In this document: positions 1 through 11,794 of the stretch, in pieces
Layout of the letters: each line of letters starts with the position of its first letter
How positions within the stretch are numbered: position 1 is the stretch's first letter
The notes under the pieces: model-generated
The model's database searches: none
Seen by the model: only the letters and a program-made list of their open reading frames with translations
Told to the model about the DNA's origin: nothing
Program-made: the position numbers and the translations under genes
Source of the DNA: Setophaga petechia
Taxonomy: Eukaryota > Chordata > Aves > Passeriformes > Parulidae
DNA: 64,000 nucleotides
Direction of reading: 5' to 3'
NCBI GenBank assembly: GCA_024362935.1
Contig: JANCRA010000003.1
Coordinates: 40,175,291 to 40,239,290 of the forward strand

Positions 1-3000
1 TAATGCCTTTCAGAAACTGGGAATCAGAAAGCTACAAGAGGCCCTGAAGGAACCAGGGTAGCTGGTGTGGAGCGTGGAGAAAGTGCTGCCAGGGGGACTG
101 CTCGTGGTAGCAAGAAGCAATTTTTGGGAAGGGGAATCCACACTAAGGTGTTCTGAACCTGTGCCTCCCACGCTCTGTACACAGCACACCCCAGACAAAG
201 GTGTGAAACACAAATATGGGCCAGTTCTGTGTATTACCTTTATCAGTGCTGTCATACTGCAATGGCAAGAACCAGCAGGTCCTTTCAATGTACAACCTTA
301 AGTATGTTTTCTTAGTGTACAAGCAGTACAGGCAATAAAGAAATGCTGTCTTACAAGCGGTTGTGTTGAGAGATTTTTTACAGGTGCTGCAGGAGATCAG
401 CCTCCCATCTTCAATCACTGACCTTCCCTTCTCACTGCTCAGGAAGTGGCCTGTCCCCCACAGTGGTACACAGGGGGTCTTACAAGCAGGGAGAGAGTTA
501 ACCAGGAACCCATGTCTTGGGGGCAGCTCAGGAGAAATTAATCTCCAGTCTTTTTTTGCCTCCTTTAAGCAGCCAGAGCCTGTCCAGCTGATTAGGGAAA
601 GCAGAGCACGGAGGAGAAAAAGGAAGGATACTTCCCCAGTGTCTGGGGGTGTAGTGCTTTCAGACAGGGATGGGTTCTCACCTTGTTACCTGTATCCATA
701 GAACTAAACCTTTATTTTATTAATGTCCCATGCATCCTTTTCACTAGAGTTAAGAATTTGGTTGCTTTCAATCCTTGTGCCCTGGCATGGCTCCAGCTGG
801 ATCTCCATGCATTACAGAACTAATCACTCTGCAGTTTTGACCAAACAAATTATTACTCATTTTCCCTGCTATAAACTGGTAGCACAAGTAGTTCCTTGTA
901 ACATGTATTTTTTGTAAGCAGGAAAGGGTGGATTTTTATTTCAAGGATGACAAAGTGGCACAGAATTTGAGTAGGCTGAGCTTGGACAACAGTAAGCAGC
1001 AGGGTTGGGGCTTATTACTGGAAGGTCTTTTGTTGTCTCTCAGCACAATCATTAAGTGTCCTCTTGGAAGAGGACCCAGGGGTATCTTGCTAGTTTTTAA
1101 ACCTGTTATCAGATCTAAATGAGACCAAAATTTCCAAAAAGTTCTCCATTTTACTACATCCCCCTTTTTTATCAGAATCTCTCCTGCCTCTAAATGGAAG
1201 CTCTGGGAGCAGCCACCCTTTGTAAGTGACTGCTGGAAACTGTAGCATAAATGCAAATAATGAGATATCCTGAGGGGGCATGAAATGAGGGAGGATGCAA
1301 AATAAGACTGCCTGGGAGCTTATACATTCACCATATTGGCTCCAGCCTCTTAGTGAACAAGTGACTTTTTACACATAATCTGTAAGGTATTTTGGAATCA
1401 TATCACAAGAAAGTGCTTACAGCCTTACCCTGGCACATGCAACACTGCACCTGTGTACACAAGCAGGTGTAGGGGCAAAAGCAAAAAAGCCAGCTGCTCT
1501 GATAAGTAGCCATGGCCCCACAAATCCCTGCAGGCCGGCAAAGGGACCTCACTGTGCTTTGCTTTCACTTTTCTGTTTCATGTCAATATGCTAAGGGTAA
1601 GCATAAGAGGATTAGGCTGACAGCATCTCTTTGAAAAGCCAAAACAGGGCTGAAAAGAGAGCATTAAGCCACAGTGTTAAATCTGGGGCTTTTCCACAGG
1701 ACAAATGCAGAAATTGCAAACGTCTGAGATGTTGTTTTCTAGCACATTCTTTATTCCAGGTTCAAGGGACCTTTCCCATTTACATACAATTAATGAGTTC
1801 CTGAGGATCATGCAGTCACCCACACATTATTATTTTCACCTATCACCTTCTTCTGTTTGTGTCATTTAATGATCTTTTTACCTGTTGATTACTTAGACTA
1901 TAAACATATATATTTGTTACATTATTAAGTAGATGGGACTCAGTTTCTTCATGCAGAAAAGTCAGTTCTTTATCCACAAAGCTTATATCTGTAGGAAATA
2001 CCAGAAGGCACTTAGACCTAATTGGCTAACAATACATTGACAATTTATTGGCTGGTAAAGTACAAGGCTGTACATCTGTCAAATCTCTCTATATTTGATT
2101 AGTTTACATATTTTGTTCACTGATTCCTATGGGACAGATTTCTTGTTTATTACAGATGCAACTTTTTTTCATCTCTAAGAATAAGTTGTTATGCAAACAG
2201 ATTCTCAAGATTTCTTCATCTGGGAACTTAGCTAGCTGCACTTAGAAGAAGTAACAGGCCAGCTGGTAAGTCAGCAGAGCAAGGCCTGATTTCATAATGC
2301 CTTTTTTCATAATATCTTTACCTGTATGTAACATATATTGACCAAGTACTTCATCCCCAATTATAAATGTATCTCACAGCCTGTTATGCACCTTCAAATG
2401 CTCTGTTTGGCAATCTCCCGTTCAGTGCCACTAGACCCAGGCAAGGCCCTGCAGTTCAGAGCTTTGTTAGGAGGTGCTTATTAATTCTCTGGCTATTGAT
2501 GAGTCACACGGAAATTTTGGTTGCTGTGGCTACAAGAACCCTGCTCCAGCCTCTCCAGCCTGCAGGGCATGTTTATATACATATATACATGATGCTGCTA
2601 ACATTGAAAATACTAGTCCACAGGAGACCTGACCAGGTAAAATTAGTCTCTTCAAGGTAAACAAGTATCTGCAGTAAAAAAAAAATAAATCTATTACTCC
2701 AGCAATAAACTGAGAATGCAGAGGTGGGGGTCCTGTGGTGTATCTCACCTGTACCTGCAGCTCTCCCAAGCACAAAGAAGTACTTGTGTCTGGTCATGCT
2801 CATCTGCTGACCCAAATCTGCTGGGGTGGGGAGGTTGTGTGGTTTCCTCTTTGGGCATGAAATCCCTGGACATTGCAAGAAGGCAGTGGCCCAGTGTGGT
2901 GGCTACGCAGGGCTCCACCAAGGAGGGGTAGGACTCGGTCAGGGGCCGGTGTCTCTTGTGGCTTCCAGGATCTGCCACATATTCCCTGAAATAAATCTGT

Positions 3001-3469
3001 CAGTGTGCAAGCAAGCTGATCCCCCACGGCTCTGTTTGATCACTTGGTTCTCCGGCAGCTCCGAGCTGAAGTGAGCTTCCTCCTTGGGAAGCATGAAGTG
3101 ATTTCTGAGGTGGGCACATGCAAAAGTTTAGGCAAGCACCCAGGAGGTTGTAAGCTGGCCTCTCCATTCCCTGCCAGCTCTCCTCTCTTCATCCCACTCC
3201 TGAAAAGCCATGGGAGGCCATTCAGCCGTGGAGAGGGTGCGGGTGTTTTCCCGGGAGCATCCCTCGCACAGGGCTGCTGCTTAGCACAGAAGTATGCAGG
3301 CTGTGGCTCAAGTGAGGTAATGGGAGGATGAGGCAATGCGCCAGTCAGGGCTTGATCTGATTTACAGGGTGTTCCATGGAGAACAGTTTTAACGAGCAGG
3401 TCTGACGCCTTAAAAAAAAAAACCAAACCCATCTGGAGTTCGCTGTAACGTGTTGCCTGCGGCAATGGA
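1..3469. other. Intergenic or upstream-gene 3' region, no gene recognised
   Basis: No open frame here resembles a protein family I know. The stretch is AT-rich between about 1740 and 2360 and becomes GC-richer towards the CpG island at 3470. In the human locus the neighbour upstream of CD151 is CRACR2B, on the same strand, so the left edge could hold its 3' UTR. Only a possible poly(A) signal at 334-339 supports that. I see no RNA gene and no clear transposon. Confidence 0.5.
334..339 (+). terminator. Possible poly(A) signal of an upstream + strand gene
   Basis: A canonical AATAAA hexamer is followed about 20-35 bases later by a GT-rich stretch (from about 358), the usual arrangement of a vertebrate cleavage and polyadenylation site. 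No coding exon is visible upstream within the window, so the gene it would end is unknown. A chance hexamer is quite possible. Confidence 0.2.
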
Positions 3470-4000
3470 AAAGGCAACGTGAGCCGCAGGAGCCGAGAGC
3501 CGCGCTTGCGGACGGCCCCGGCCGGAGGGCCGAGCCGAGCGGGCCGAGCGCGGCCGGCCGGAGGGGAGGCGGCTCGGGCTGGGGTGGGCCGGGCCGGCCG
3601 CGCCCCCCTCCCGCCCTCCTGAGGGTTTCTCCCGTCCGTCCCCGCCTGCTCCCTCCGCGCAGCGCGGCAGGTCGGGGCGTGCGGCGGCGCGGAGCGGCGG
3701 CCCAGGGTGAGGCGGAGCGCCCGAAATGGCGGCACCGGTGGGACGGGGAGGCGGGGGGCGCGGCGGCCCCGGGGGAGCGGGGCCGGGGAAGGGGCTGGGG
3801 CGGCAGCACGGTGGAGCCGGGCACGGCGCGGGCCCCGGGCCCCGTGTGCGGCAGCGGGGCCCGGCGCTCCCTCCGTCCCTGCCGGCACCCCGCACCCGTG
3901 GGGACCTGGCCGCCGCCACCCGACCCCGGCTCTACCGCAGCACCGCTTTGCTTCCCCTCCAGCGCCCTGTGGCATTGCAGAGGCTTAGCCCTTGGATGCT
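3470..4000 (+). promoter_or_regulatory. CD151: CpG island, candidate CD151 promoter and non-coding first exon
   Basis: Sequence directly visible: very high GC with dense CpG, beginning and ending abruptly in AT-rich flanks. A YY1-type element (AAATGGCGGC) sits at 3724-3733 on the + strand; such sites are typically just downstream of transcription starts. A usable splice donor (CCAGG|GTGAGG) lies at 3706/3707. CD151 has its start codon just after a strong acceptor at 22274, so it needs an upstream non-coding exon, and this is the only CpG island upstream in the window. Linking the two is inference. The island could instead belong to another transcript or to a minus-strand gene running left. 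Confidence 0.55.
3771..3800 (+). promoter_or_regulatory. G-quadruplex-prone G-run cluster in the CpG island
   Basis: Five runs of four or five G are separated by two- or three-base spacers, at 3771-3775, 3779-3782, 3785-3788, 3791-3794 and 3797-3800. This fits the canonical G4 pattern on the + strand. It lies about 45 bases after the YY1-like element, inside the candidate promoter. Whether it folds in vivo is not known. Confidence 0.55.
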
Positions 4001-7000
4001 TTGTTGGTTTGGGGTTTTTTTTTCCGTAGAAAAGTGTTTTAACCTGTTGCGGGTGATGTCATAAACTTTGCACAGCCCGCGGAATTAGTAAAGGTGTTCT
4101 GAATGTTGCCATAAGTCTTATAAAACGATTATTACCCCCCTCCGCCTTTTGTTCAGTTAAATTTCTCTGTTGTACAAATAAAGAGTTGGCCTTTATGCTG
4201 TGCTTGCAGGACCCTTGTAGGCGGAGGAGGGGGAGAACGAGCGCTTGTTTACCGCACAGTCCCGGCGATTTTCTGTTCCCTTCTTTTTCTGGAAGCTGCA
4301 TCAGATGGGGAGCTGATGGCAATGGGTTATTTCTGCACCGTGGTGTTGCTTGCCATGAGGAATCTTTACTAGTAGCTTCTTCTTCCTGTCCTCTCATGAA
4401 GAACATAAACTGTGGTGATTTTTTTATTTTTAAAGTCTGACTTTTCCTGAGGGCTTTTGTAATCAACTTGTTGCAGTATCCTGTTGAGTTTTAGCAGTGA
4501 CATGTCTTTATTTCAGGCTGCTCTATAGCGTCCCTTAAATTCTGCCCTGCTTCACTTCCTTTGTCCTCCTACAGTGCTTCCTTGGCTTTCTCTGAGGGTT
4601 CATGTGGTGCCATCTAGAGAAAGGGTTGATTGAAATAGCATCACCCAACAGTTTTGAAAGATGTCTCCTTTGAGAAAAGATGTTTCCTTTGTGACATGCT
4701 TGTCCAATGCCAGAGTTCTTAGGGAAGCTTTGGGTGTGATGAATGGTCTTACCAGCTGGTATTGTGGAGGCTGAAGAGTCTCTTAGCGTGCCACCAGTCC
4801 ATCCCAGTCCTCCTGCCAAAGGACTGTCTGTGGTGGAGGGAGCAGTGAGCTGTTGCTGAGCTCACGATAACTAGAAAAGTCAGTGCAGAAGTTTCAGTGC
4901 ATTTATATTCTCTGAAGCATTTTGTGTGCCTCTGACAGGCAGTTCCCAGTCTGTGGATTGTTGGACGCTGGGGTAGCATCACTTATGCTTTATGCATCTA
5001 GTGACAGGTCCCTGTCAAAGGCACAGAGCTGGCTCGCACAGGTGGGCTGTGGTTTGCTGCAGCTGCTCTGGTGCCAGCCCTTCTGTGTCAGATGCCCTTG
5101 CTGGCAGCTTGAGCTGTGAGCTGGAGGAGGTGGCAGCTTTTGAGCTCCTCCATGTAATTCACCTCAGATCACATCCTTGCTCTGTAGTTTGCTGAAGAGG
5201 TCTTTGAGTTCCCAGCCTGTATTTGCTTCTGGTCATATGCTGTGTTTCTGCAAAAAGTGTGTTTCATTCCAAACTGTTGCTTGTGTTCATTGTCCCGTGG
5301 CTTCTGCAGTGGAGGAGAATGACTCCCCCAGTTGCCTGTAAAAGTCTTGGCACTCCCTGCTGTATGCTGGCTTTGGGGATCAATGAGAAAATGCCTTTTC
5401 TGGGTGCTTGAAATAATGTCCAATGTGTGACATTTCATTTTACTCAGGAGTCTGAGGTGGTTAATCCCTCTTGTGGTACATTTTGTGAGAGTTTAACCAG
5501 TTTTATTTCTTCTAACTCAAAGGGGGTTTATTTGCTGCTTGCAGTGCAGCGTCCGAAAGTTTCTCTCTTTGGGCGTGATACATTCTTCAATAAGGGGGTG
5601 GAAGAAAGCTGCTGGTATTCCCTGTCAAGTAAAAATGCTCGGTGGGAGTGGCTATGAAGGGCTCTCTTTTCCCTTAGGAGCTTTCCAGGAGGCCTACAAT
5701 TCCCAGAAAATAAAACTTATATCATGACTTGAACTGTTTCCATCACTCATGCACAGAAGACAACAACTCCCTAGCTCTTCAGACAACCCTGAGGGGGTTC
5801 ATTAGAGACCTGTGTCTTTTCTAGCCAGGTTATCCCACAGGCAAATTCACTTGTTCCCTCTACATAGTTTGGCTTCTTAGGTCAGGAATGCATTGAACTG
5901 TTGGTTATGGATGGAAGGAAAATGTGTGTTTACATGTGTTTGTTTGTGTACCATCTCTTATCACCATGTGTGATATTCTGCTTGTGGCAGACTATCCTGT
6001 CTGGCATTTCCAGGTAATTTGATCATTTATAAAGTAATCATACTGTCCCTCTGTTCTTCTTGTGCCTTCTAAGGCAGAAGGTTAGAAAGAAAAAGATCGA
6101 CAGGCTCTGAAAAACAAAAAGGGTAGCTGTGCTTTTTCATGCCCCAGGTTACCATTACTATCCCCAGTGGCCTCATCAGCCTTGTTCCTTAAGCCTCCTG
6201 AGAGGATGTGCCACCCCTCAACTATACTTTCTGCTCTTGAGCTCAACACTGTTATCTCCTGCTCTCCCTGGGCGTGTGCACTGACAGCTGAGGTTATGGA
6301 AAGCCTGAGGAAGGGGGTGCTCCTAGAAGTGACAGCTCATCTCAGCTTCTCTGGCTTTGAGGAACAGAAGCCTAAATCTCCTTGGTTGTTTAAAAACCTT
6401 CAAGATCCTAAGGTACAGACGAGGTCTCCTTCTGTCTCATTTACTCATCCTGCCTTTCAGACCCTGAATGTGGTTTTTCTTTTGCCACAGCAAAGCTGAA
6501 ATGAAATAAAGTGTCACTATAAAACCATCCCATTTTCCCATCCTTTTTTGTACATGCATTTTGACAGAACTGTTGCCCAGGATGGTGACCATCTTCCCAG
6601 TCTGTAAGAAATGTTGTTTTCCCTGCTACCCTGTGTCTGAAGCCAAGGTGTGGAGGGAGAAATGAGGAATGGCAGGTGTGTGGAGTGGAGATGAGGTGTT
6701 CTGTCAGATCTGTGGAGAGTGCATCGTTCCATCCCTCCCCACAGCACAGAAGCTGTTGGCTGCCAGGCCCTCTTGGCAGGGATCTGCCCTACAGTAGCAG
6801 CACTGCTGATGGGCATCTCTCTTCAGTGCTCCCTTCTGTCCTGCCTGCCAGACTGCTCTGGTTGTGATCTCACAGCCTGGGATCCTGGGGAGTGGATTTA
6901 GGGAGTCCTACTGAGTCCTGTGTCCTGGCTGCTGGCAGTAATAAAACACTTGGCAAAATGAGCAGGAGGGTGATGACTATTTTCCACTCCTGGAATTTCA

Positions 7001-7020
7001 TGGCTGAGTAAGAGATATGT

Positions 7021-7235
7021 TTTGGGGTCTGGGCATTTGGGTGAGACCAGCTTGGTCCACATTTCTAGCCTGAGTTTCTTGTGCTGGTCGGGCTGCTATG
7101 ACTCCAGTCCAAGCTGGAAAACTGCTGTGCAGCTCTGTATGGCCAGAGTGCAATAAGCTCAACATGGGACTGAAAGTGTGTCCAGATCCTTAGAAGGATG
7201 CAAGCATGAATTGATGCCATGACATGCCAGCTGGC
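7021..7235 (+). repeat. Diverged direct repeat, copy A
   Basis: This stretch shares an ordered series of matches with 8228-8410. Shared blocks include a 'gtctgggc...tttgg' opening, a 'gctgt(g/a)cagctctgta' block, 'agtgcaat(a/c)agctcaaca' followed by 'gactgaaagt', and a closing 'aagcat...atgac...ccagc'. The order and orientation are kept with small gaps. It may be an old local duplication or two copies of an unrecognised interspersed repeat. Confidence 0.45.
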
Positions 7236-7253
7236 CTTTTCATGGAGTTACAT

Positions 7254-7277
7254 ATATATATATATATATATATATAT
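7254..7277. repeat. (AT)12 microsatellite
   Basis: Twelve uninterrupted AT dinucleotides, followed by a short broken TATATAT / CTGTGTGTG tail to about 7300. Confidence 0.9.
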
Positions 7278-8227
7278 CTGATGTATATATCTGTGTGTGC
7301 ATCTCATGCATGCTTTTCATGCCAGTAATGGTGGACATTATTGAAGGCAGGATACTGGTTTAGTGGGATAAGGAAGGACATCAGGAGTTCTGTTCTGCAG
7401 CAGTTGAGGGAGGGTCCTTGGGAGCTGTTTAAATTCATTTGGGTGCTGATCTACAGGCACTGTCTGCAGGGTGCAGGCAAGCAAATACACACTGTGCAGC
7501 TCTGATAGACATTGCATTGCCTGCATCCCTGTAGGCTGCCATGGAGCTGCCTTTCCTTCCTGCTGAGGTGAGTGCATCCTAGAGAGGAAGTGTGGAGGAT
7601 GTGGGGTGTGGCATGGCCTCTTAAGAGAGGTGGAAATGAGACGTGTGGGAGGTGCAAGAGAGGATGTTGCTCAGACCCACAGGTTGTTCCTGGCAGCGGT
7701 AATGAGGCTTCATAAAGAAAAGCCCAGCAGAAGTCGGTGACATAAAATGTTTGGCATTGGCCATTGTTTCTTATCTGTGGCTGGTGCCAGGTCTGGATAC
7801 AAAAGGAGCAAAGTTCACTTGTTCAACCCATGTTTTCTTTACTTTTATGAGAAAGAAAGTAGCAGTGGGGAGCTGAGGCAGTGGGAAGAGTTGTAAGGGT
7901 GAGTGCCTGTGCTTTGGTGGAATCTGTCCTTGTAGCTGAGATGTGGAAGATGGACGCTCTTAAGGCACGGTGGCGTTGGGCTGAAATTTGCAGCATGTTT
8001 CCCAGATGTCTCTGCCATGGTAGGAGAGGGGTAGGTTTAAAGGAAGAAACACCCTTTGGAGATACTTGGGAGAAAGATCTGCTGTGCTGTACAAATGGAC
8101 AAGGTGAAAATGTGTCTGATACCTCACCCTAGAACATTCTGCTTCTATGGGGAAGAAGTGGACAGGAGAAAGATCAAGCAGATGATTACTATTTGCACTA
8201 TTGGCATTGCATGGTGGAATAACAGGT

Positions 8228-8410
8228 GTGTTTTAGAGTCTGGGCTGCATTTGGATCTTGCTGATCTTGCTGGACTGTCCAGTCCCAGCCAGAAAAGTGC
8301 TGTACAGCTCTGTAGGTGCATCTCAAACAGCAGTGCAATCAGCTCAACACAGACTGAAAGTAGTCCTTGGCAGCTCTTTCAATACAAGCATATGACTTAC
8401 CAGCATTGCT
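8228..8410 (+). repeat. Diverged direct repeat, copy B
   Basis: This is the partner of 7021-7235, in the same orientation about 1.2 kb away. It contains the same ordered blocks but carries an extra segment ('ggtgcatctcaaac') between the 'cagctctgta' and 'agtgcaat' blocks. It lies within an open frame (8056-8508) that has no recognisable protein character. Confidence 0.45.
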
Positions 8411-11022
8411 GGAGGATGAACAATGGATTAATTGGCTCATTCACTAATGAAATTCAGTTAAAACTGGGACCAAGAGTGGTTTGGGGTAGGAATTACTGTG
8501 GGAGGTAGGAATTAGTGTGGGAGAGGTTTCTGTTTTGTCTGGAGCGAGTGGCTGACCTGTTATCTGCTACAGGAGCAGCCACAATGCCTCTGTGGTTTTT
8601 AGGAGTACTCTGACCCTCACTGTCCACCATGGTGCAACAATAAAGAAAATAATGAGGAAGGATGGTTTTGCTGAAATTTATCTCCTATCAGAGCCAACTG
8701 GAAGATGGCAGCCATGATGACATTTCTGACATGCCAGGCAGTGAGCAGGACTTTTGTAGTGTCTGACAAGGCAGGCGTGAGTCACAGCTTGTGAATGTCA
8801 GTATTTCTTCTTAGCTTTGGTGGAATCCAGAAGGGAGGAATTCATATCCCACATCTTACCCCCACACTGCCCTGGGAACAGAGGTGGTTGGCTCCTTTTC
8901 TCCATGGTCAGTGCTGCATGCAGCGCTCCCAGGGAGGGGATGGGGAGCTGTGTGTGCCATCACAGGGCTGTACAGTGAGTGCAGAAGCCAGGCACATGGA
9001 CACGTGGGAGCAGGAAAGAGTCTCATGGTTCTGTGTCGGGTGCTGTGTGCAAGGAACACATGGATAGGAAATTGTTGGGCTTTGTGCTTGTGTGTGGTTT
9101 TGGCTGTTGAAGCATAAAAAAGGTGAGTCCAGTCCTGTGTGGAAGTACCACTTGCTGAGGAGTTGGTTGCAGGTTCCCCCTTGTATGTGGAATTAGCCCT
9201 GTTCCATCTTTGCTGGGAGACTTGGCTAAAGGTGAGAGGTCTGCTGGAGGTGAGGAGACATCTGGTGTGGTCTCCAATGTGCCTTGTCCACTTGGAGGGT
9301 TTTTTAAAGGACATATTTCTTGTTATTGGGAGGACCTCCTCCTATATTTGGGGAGGAAGAACTGTCAGGCTGGTTCCTGCACCTTTGAGTCCCAGTTGTC
9401 AGGGTTTTTTCCCTTCTTCTGAGCAGGGAAAGAGTGCATGTGTCCGCTGAGCTCATGTTTGAGGAATGAGGCTGTGCTCAGCCTCAGAAACGGGCTCTGG
9501 AGAGACAAACAAAAGCCTGTTCTGTCCATTGTGCACCCCACAGGGCTCACCTCTGGTGTATGCAGTGTGTCTGAGACAGGAAGAAAAAAGGGAACTTAAA
9601 CCACTGTGCTTAGACCGGGACAAGATCGTCATTGCTGACTTCACTGGGCTGTTGGCCCTCAGGCACTCTGGAACTGTGCATCCTTCTCACAGGTGTGCTG
9701 CTAGAAGCCTGGGAGGAGGGAAAAGCAGACAGTTGCAGAGGAAAACCTCTGCTTTCTCTGGCATCGTGAGCTTTACTTTGGCTGCAACTGTCTCCATGTG
9801 GAAGAGAACCCCCTTGCAGGAAAAAGGGTTTTATTGTTTGCTACTTCATAGAGAATTTTAACAATCTTTTAAGAAAAAAAGAAGGGAGGGGGAAGCCAGC
9901 TTAGATGAGAGCAGTGAGAGTAGCCAAAATAAATTACCATAGTTACATCAATGTGATTCTTATCAATAGCACATTTACAGAAGGATAAGTGGGAAGCTGA
10001 TTTCCCTCTGTATGAGGGCACAACTGCTGTGGATCATCAGTATTCTCATAATTTTTGACACTGATAACCATGTGTGGCCAGCTCTGGTCCCCTCTCCCTG
10101 CATTATCCTGCTCTGGACAGTCAGAGCTAGAACACTCTTTTGGCTGAGGTGAGTAATAGGAAGAAAATTTTCTGTGCTAGACTTGACCTGGTTATTTCCA
10201 GCATGGATTTTAGGGTTTTTCTAAATTCTTCAAAAGCAAGAGATAAGTTTTGTTTTCTGGGTTCCTCTATCCTTGTCTATGCTAGAGGAACCTCATTTTC
10301 ACAGTGGGCATTTAGTATTGAAGATAGTGACTTGGTTTCTTCAGAAACTTTTGACTGTGCTGTTCTTAGATTTTCTATTGGGTATGTTTTGCTTTTAATA
10401 CTTAAAGACTTACTGAGAGTCATAACCTACAAGTGAGCTTGCTTTTCCCCTCCTGCTCGCTAATGGCATTGAGTGAATTGAAAGATGGATAATGAGTCTG
10501 CCCAGCAACTGAGAGCAAAGTGCTCTGCTGCTTTCTGCTGAGCTCAAAGAAGTCTGGGTGCTGGGGATGTGCCAGTTATGTTTTTAGAGGCTCCTGAGGG
10601 AACAAAGTATGGCTTCTCCCATCTCCTGAGGTATTCTTGAGTCCTCCTGGTATTTGAGGGTTATTCCAGGGTAGGATGTGCTACTGTAGAATATAGAGTG
10701 GACTGCTTCTAGACTTTAAATGTTAAGCTTTAAAATAACAGGAGATCAGATGAGATGATAATGGTTCCTCCTGACTTGAAAATTGACCTCTAAGGTGGAT
10801 GGGGTGGTTGCAGGGAGGATTAAATTTCAAAGTAATTTTAGGCTTTCCTTTGTTGAAGCTTCTTCATAGAGTCCTAAGTTAACAGGAGGGTGGTTTGGTG
10901 GAGAAATCCCCTTCAGCGTTTTCCTGCTTCCTTTGAAGTCCAGCTGTTTTGTGCTGGCATCTGTTAGAACCCTTTCCCACTTTCTTTTCCTTGCCAGCTC
11001 TAAATGAAGTGGATGATTACAC

Positions 11023-11794
11023 TGTCATGGTTTAACCCCAGCCAGCAATTATGTACCATGCAGCCACCCCTCCCTCATGCCCCTACCCTGATGGGATGGG
11101 GTGAAGAATTAGTAAAATGATGTAATTAAAAGTTATGGATTGTGATAAGAGCAATTTATCAACTGAACCAATGTAAAATATAATTATAGTAGTAATAATT
11201 TTAATAATAACAATAGTAGTAATGAAAAGGAGAGGGAGAGGGGAATAAATCGCAAGAAACAGAAATGATGCACAACACAACTCTGTAGCCCATCCCACAG
11301 CAGTGACCAGCAGCTCCATGCCTGCTCCCCCCAGTTTATATCCTGAGCCTGTCATTCTGTGGCATGGAACATCCTGAGTCTGACATTCTATGGCATGGAA
11401 CATCCCTTTGGCCAGTTTGGATCTGCTGTCCTGGCCATGGTCCTTCTATGGCATGGAATATCCCTTTGGCCAGTTTGGATCTGCTGCCATTCTATGGCAT
11501 GGAACATCCCTTTGGCCAGTTTGGATCTGCTGTCCTGGCCATGGTCCTTCTATGGCATGGAACATCCCTTTGGCCAGTTTGGATTTGCTGTCCTGGCCAT
11601 GGTGTTTTCCTTCCTGTGCACCTCCTTAATGGCAGAGCGTGGGAAGGGGACAAGTCCTTGATCTAGAGTAAGCACTGCTTAGCAACAACCAAAACATGTT
11701 TGTTATCAACACTGTTCTCCTACTAAATCCAAACCACAGCACTGCACCGGCAACTAAGGGGAGCACTGACTGTATCCCAGCCAAAACCAGGACA
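11023..11794 (-). mobile_element. Solo LTR of an avian ERVL-type endogenous retrovirus, minus orientation
   Basis: Read on the minus strand the element starts at 11794 with TGTCCTGGTTTTGGCTGGG and ends at 11023 with GGGTTAAACCATGACA. It thus has TG...CA termini and the end sequence typical of LTRs abundant in passerine genomes. A TATA-like box (ATATAAA) lies at 11335-11341 on the minus strand, placing U3 on the right. No gag, pol or env remnant and no primer-binding-site-like sequence follows on the left, so this is a solo LTR. The flanking five or six bases do not match, so no target-site duplication is evident. The family name rests on memory of LTR sequences and needs a repeat library for confirmation. 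Confidence 0.8.
11385..11605 (-). repeat. 58-bp tandem array inside the LTR U3
   Basis: About four copies of a 58-base unit begin at 11386, 11444, 11490 and 11548; the second is shortened to 46 bases by an internal deletion. A 31-base partial unit at 11354-11384 precedes the array. Each unit holds the 'tatggcatggaacatccctttggc' region (19 of these bases match in every copy) that appears once in related LTRs, so the array is a local multiplication of U3 just upstream of the TATA-like box. Confidence 0.9.

Noticed and set aside
3040..3975. Minus-strand 311-codon open frame and several overlapping frames in the first CpG island
   Set aside because: Pro/Ala/Arg/Gly-rich translations in several frames at once are the usual result of CpG-island composition, where stop codons are scarce. 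No domain is present.
11359..11666. Three overlapping plus-strand frames with repeated 'HGTSLWPVWICC'-type peptides
   Set aside because: They are the 58-bp LTR array read in three frames. The period is not a multiple of three, so the same peptide recurs in each frame.
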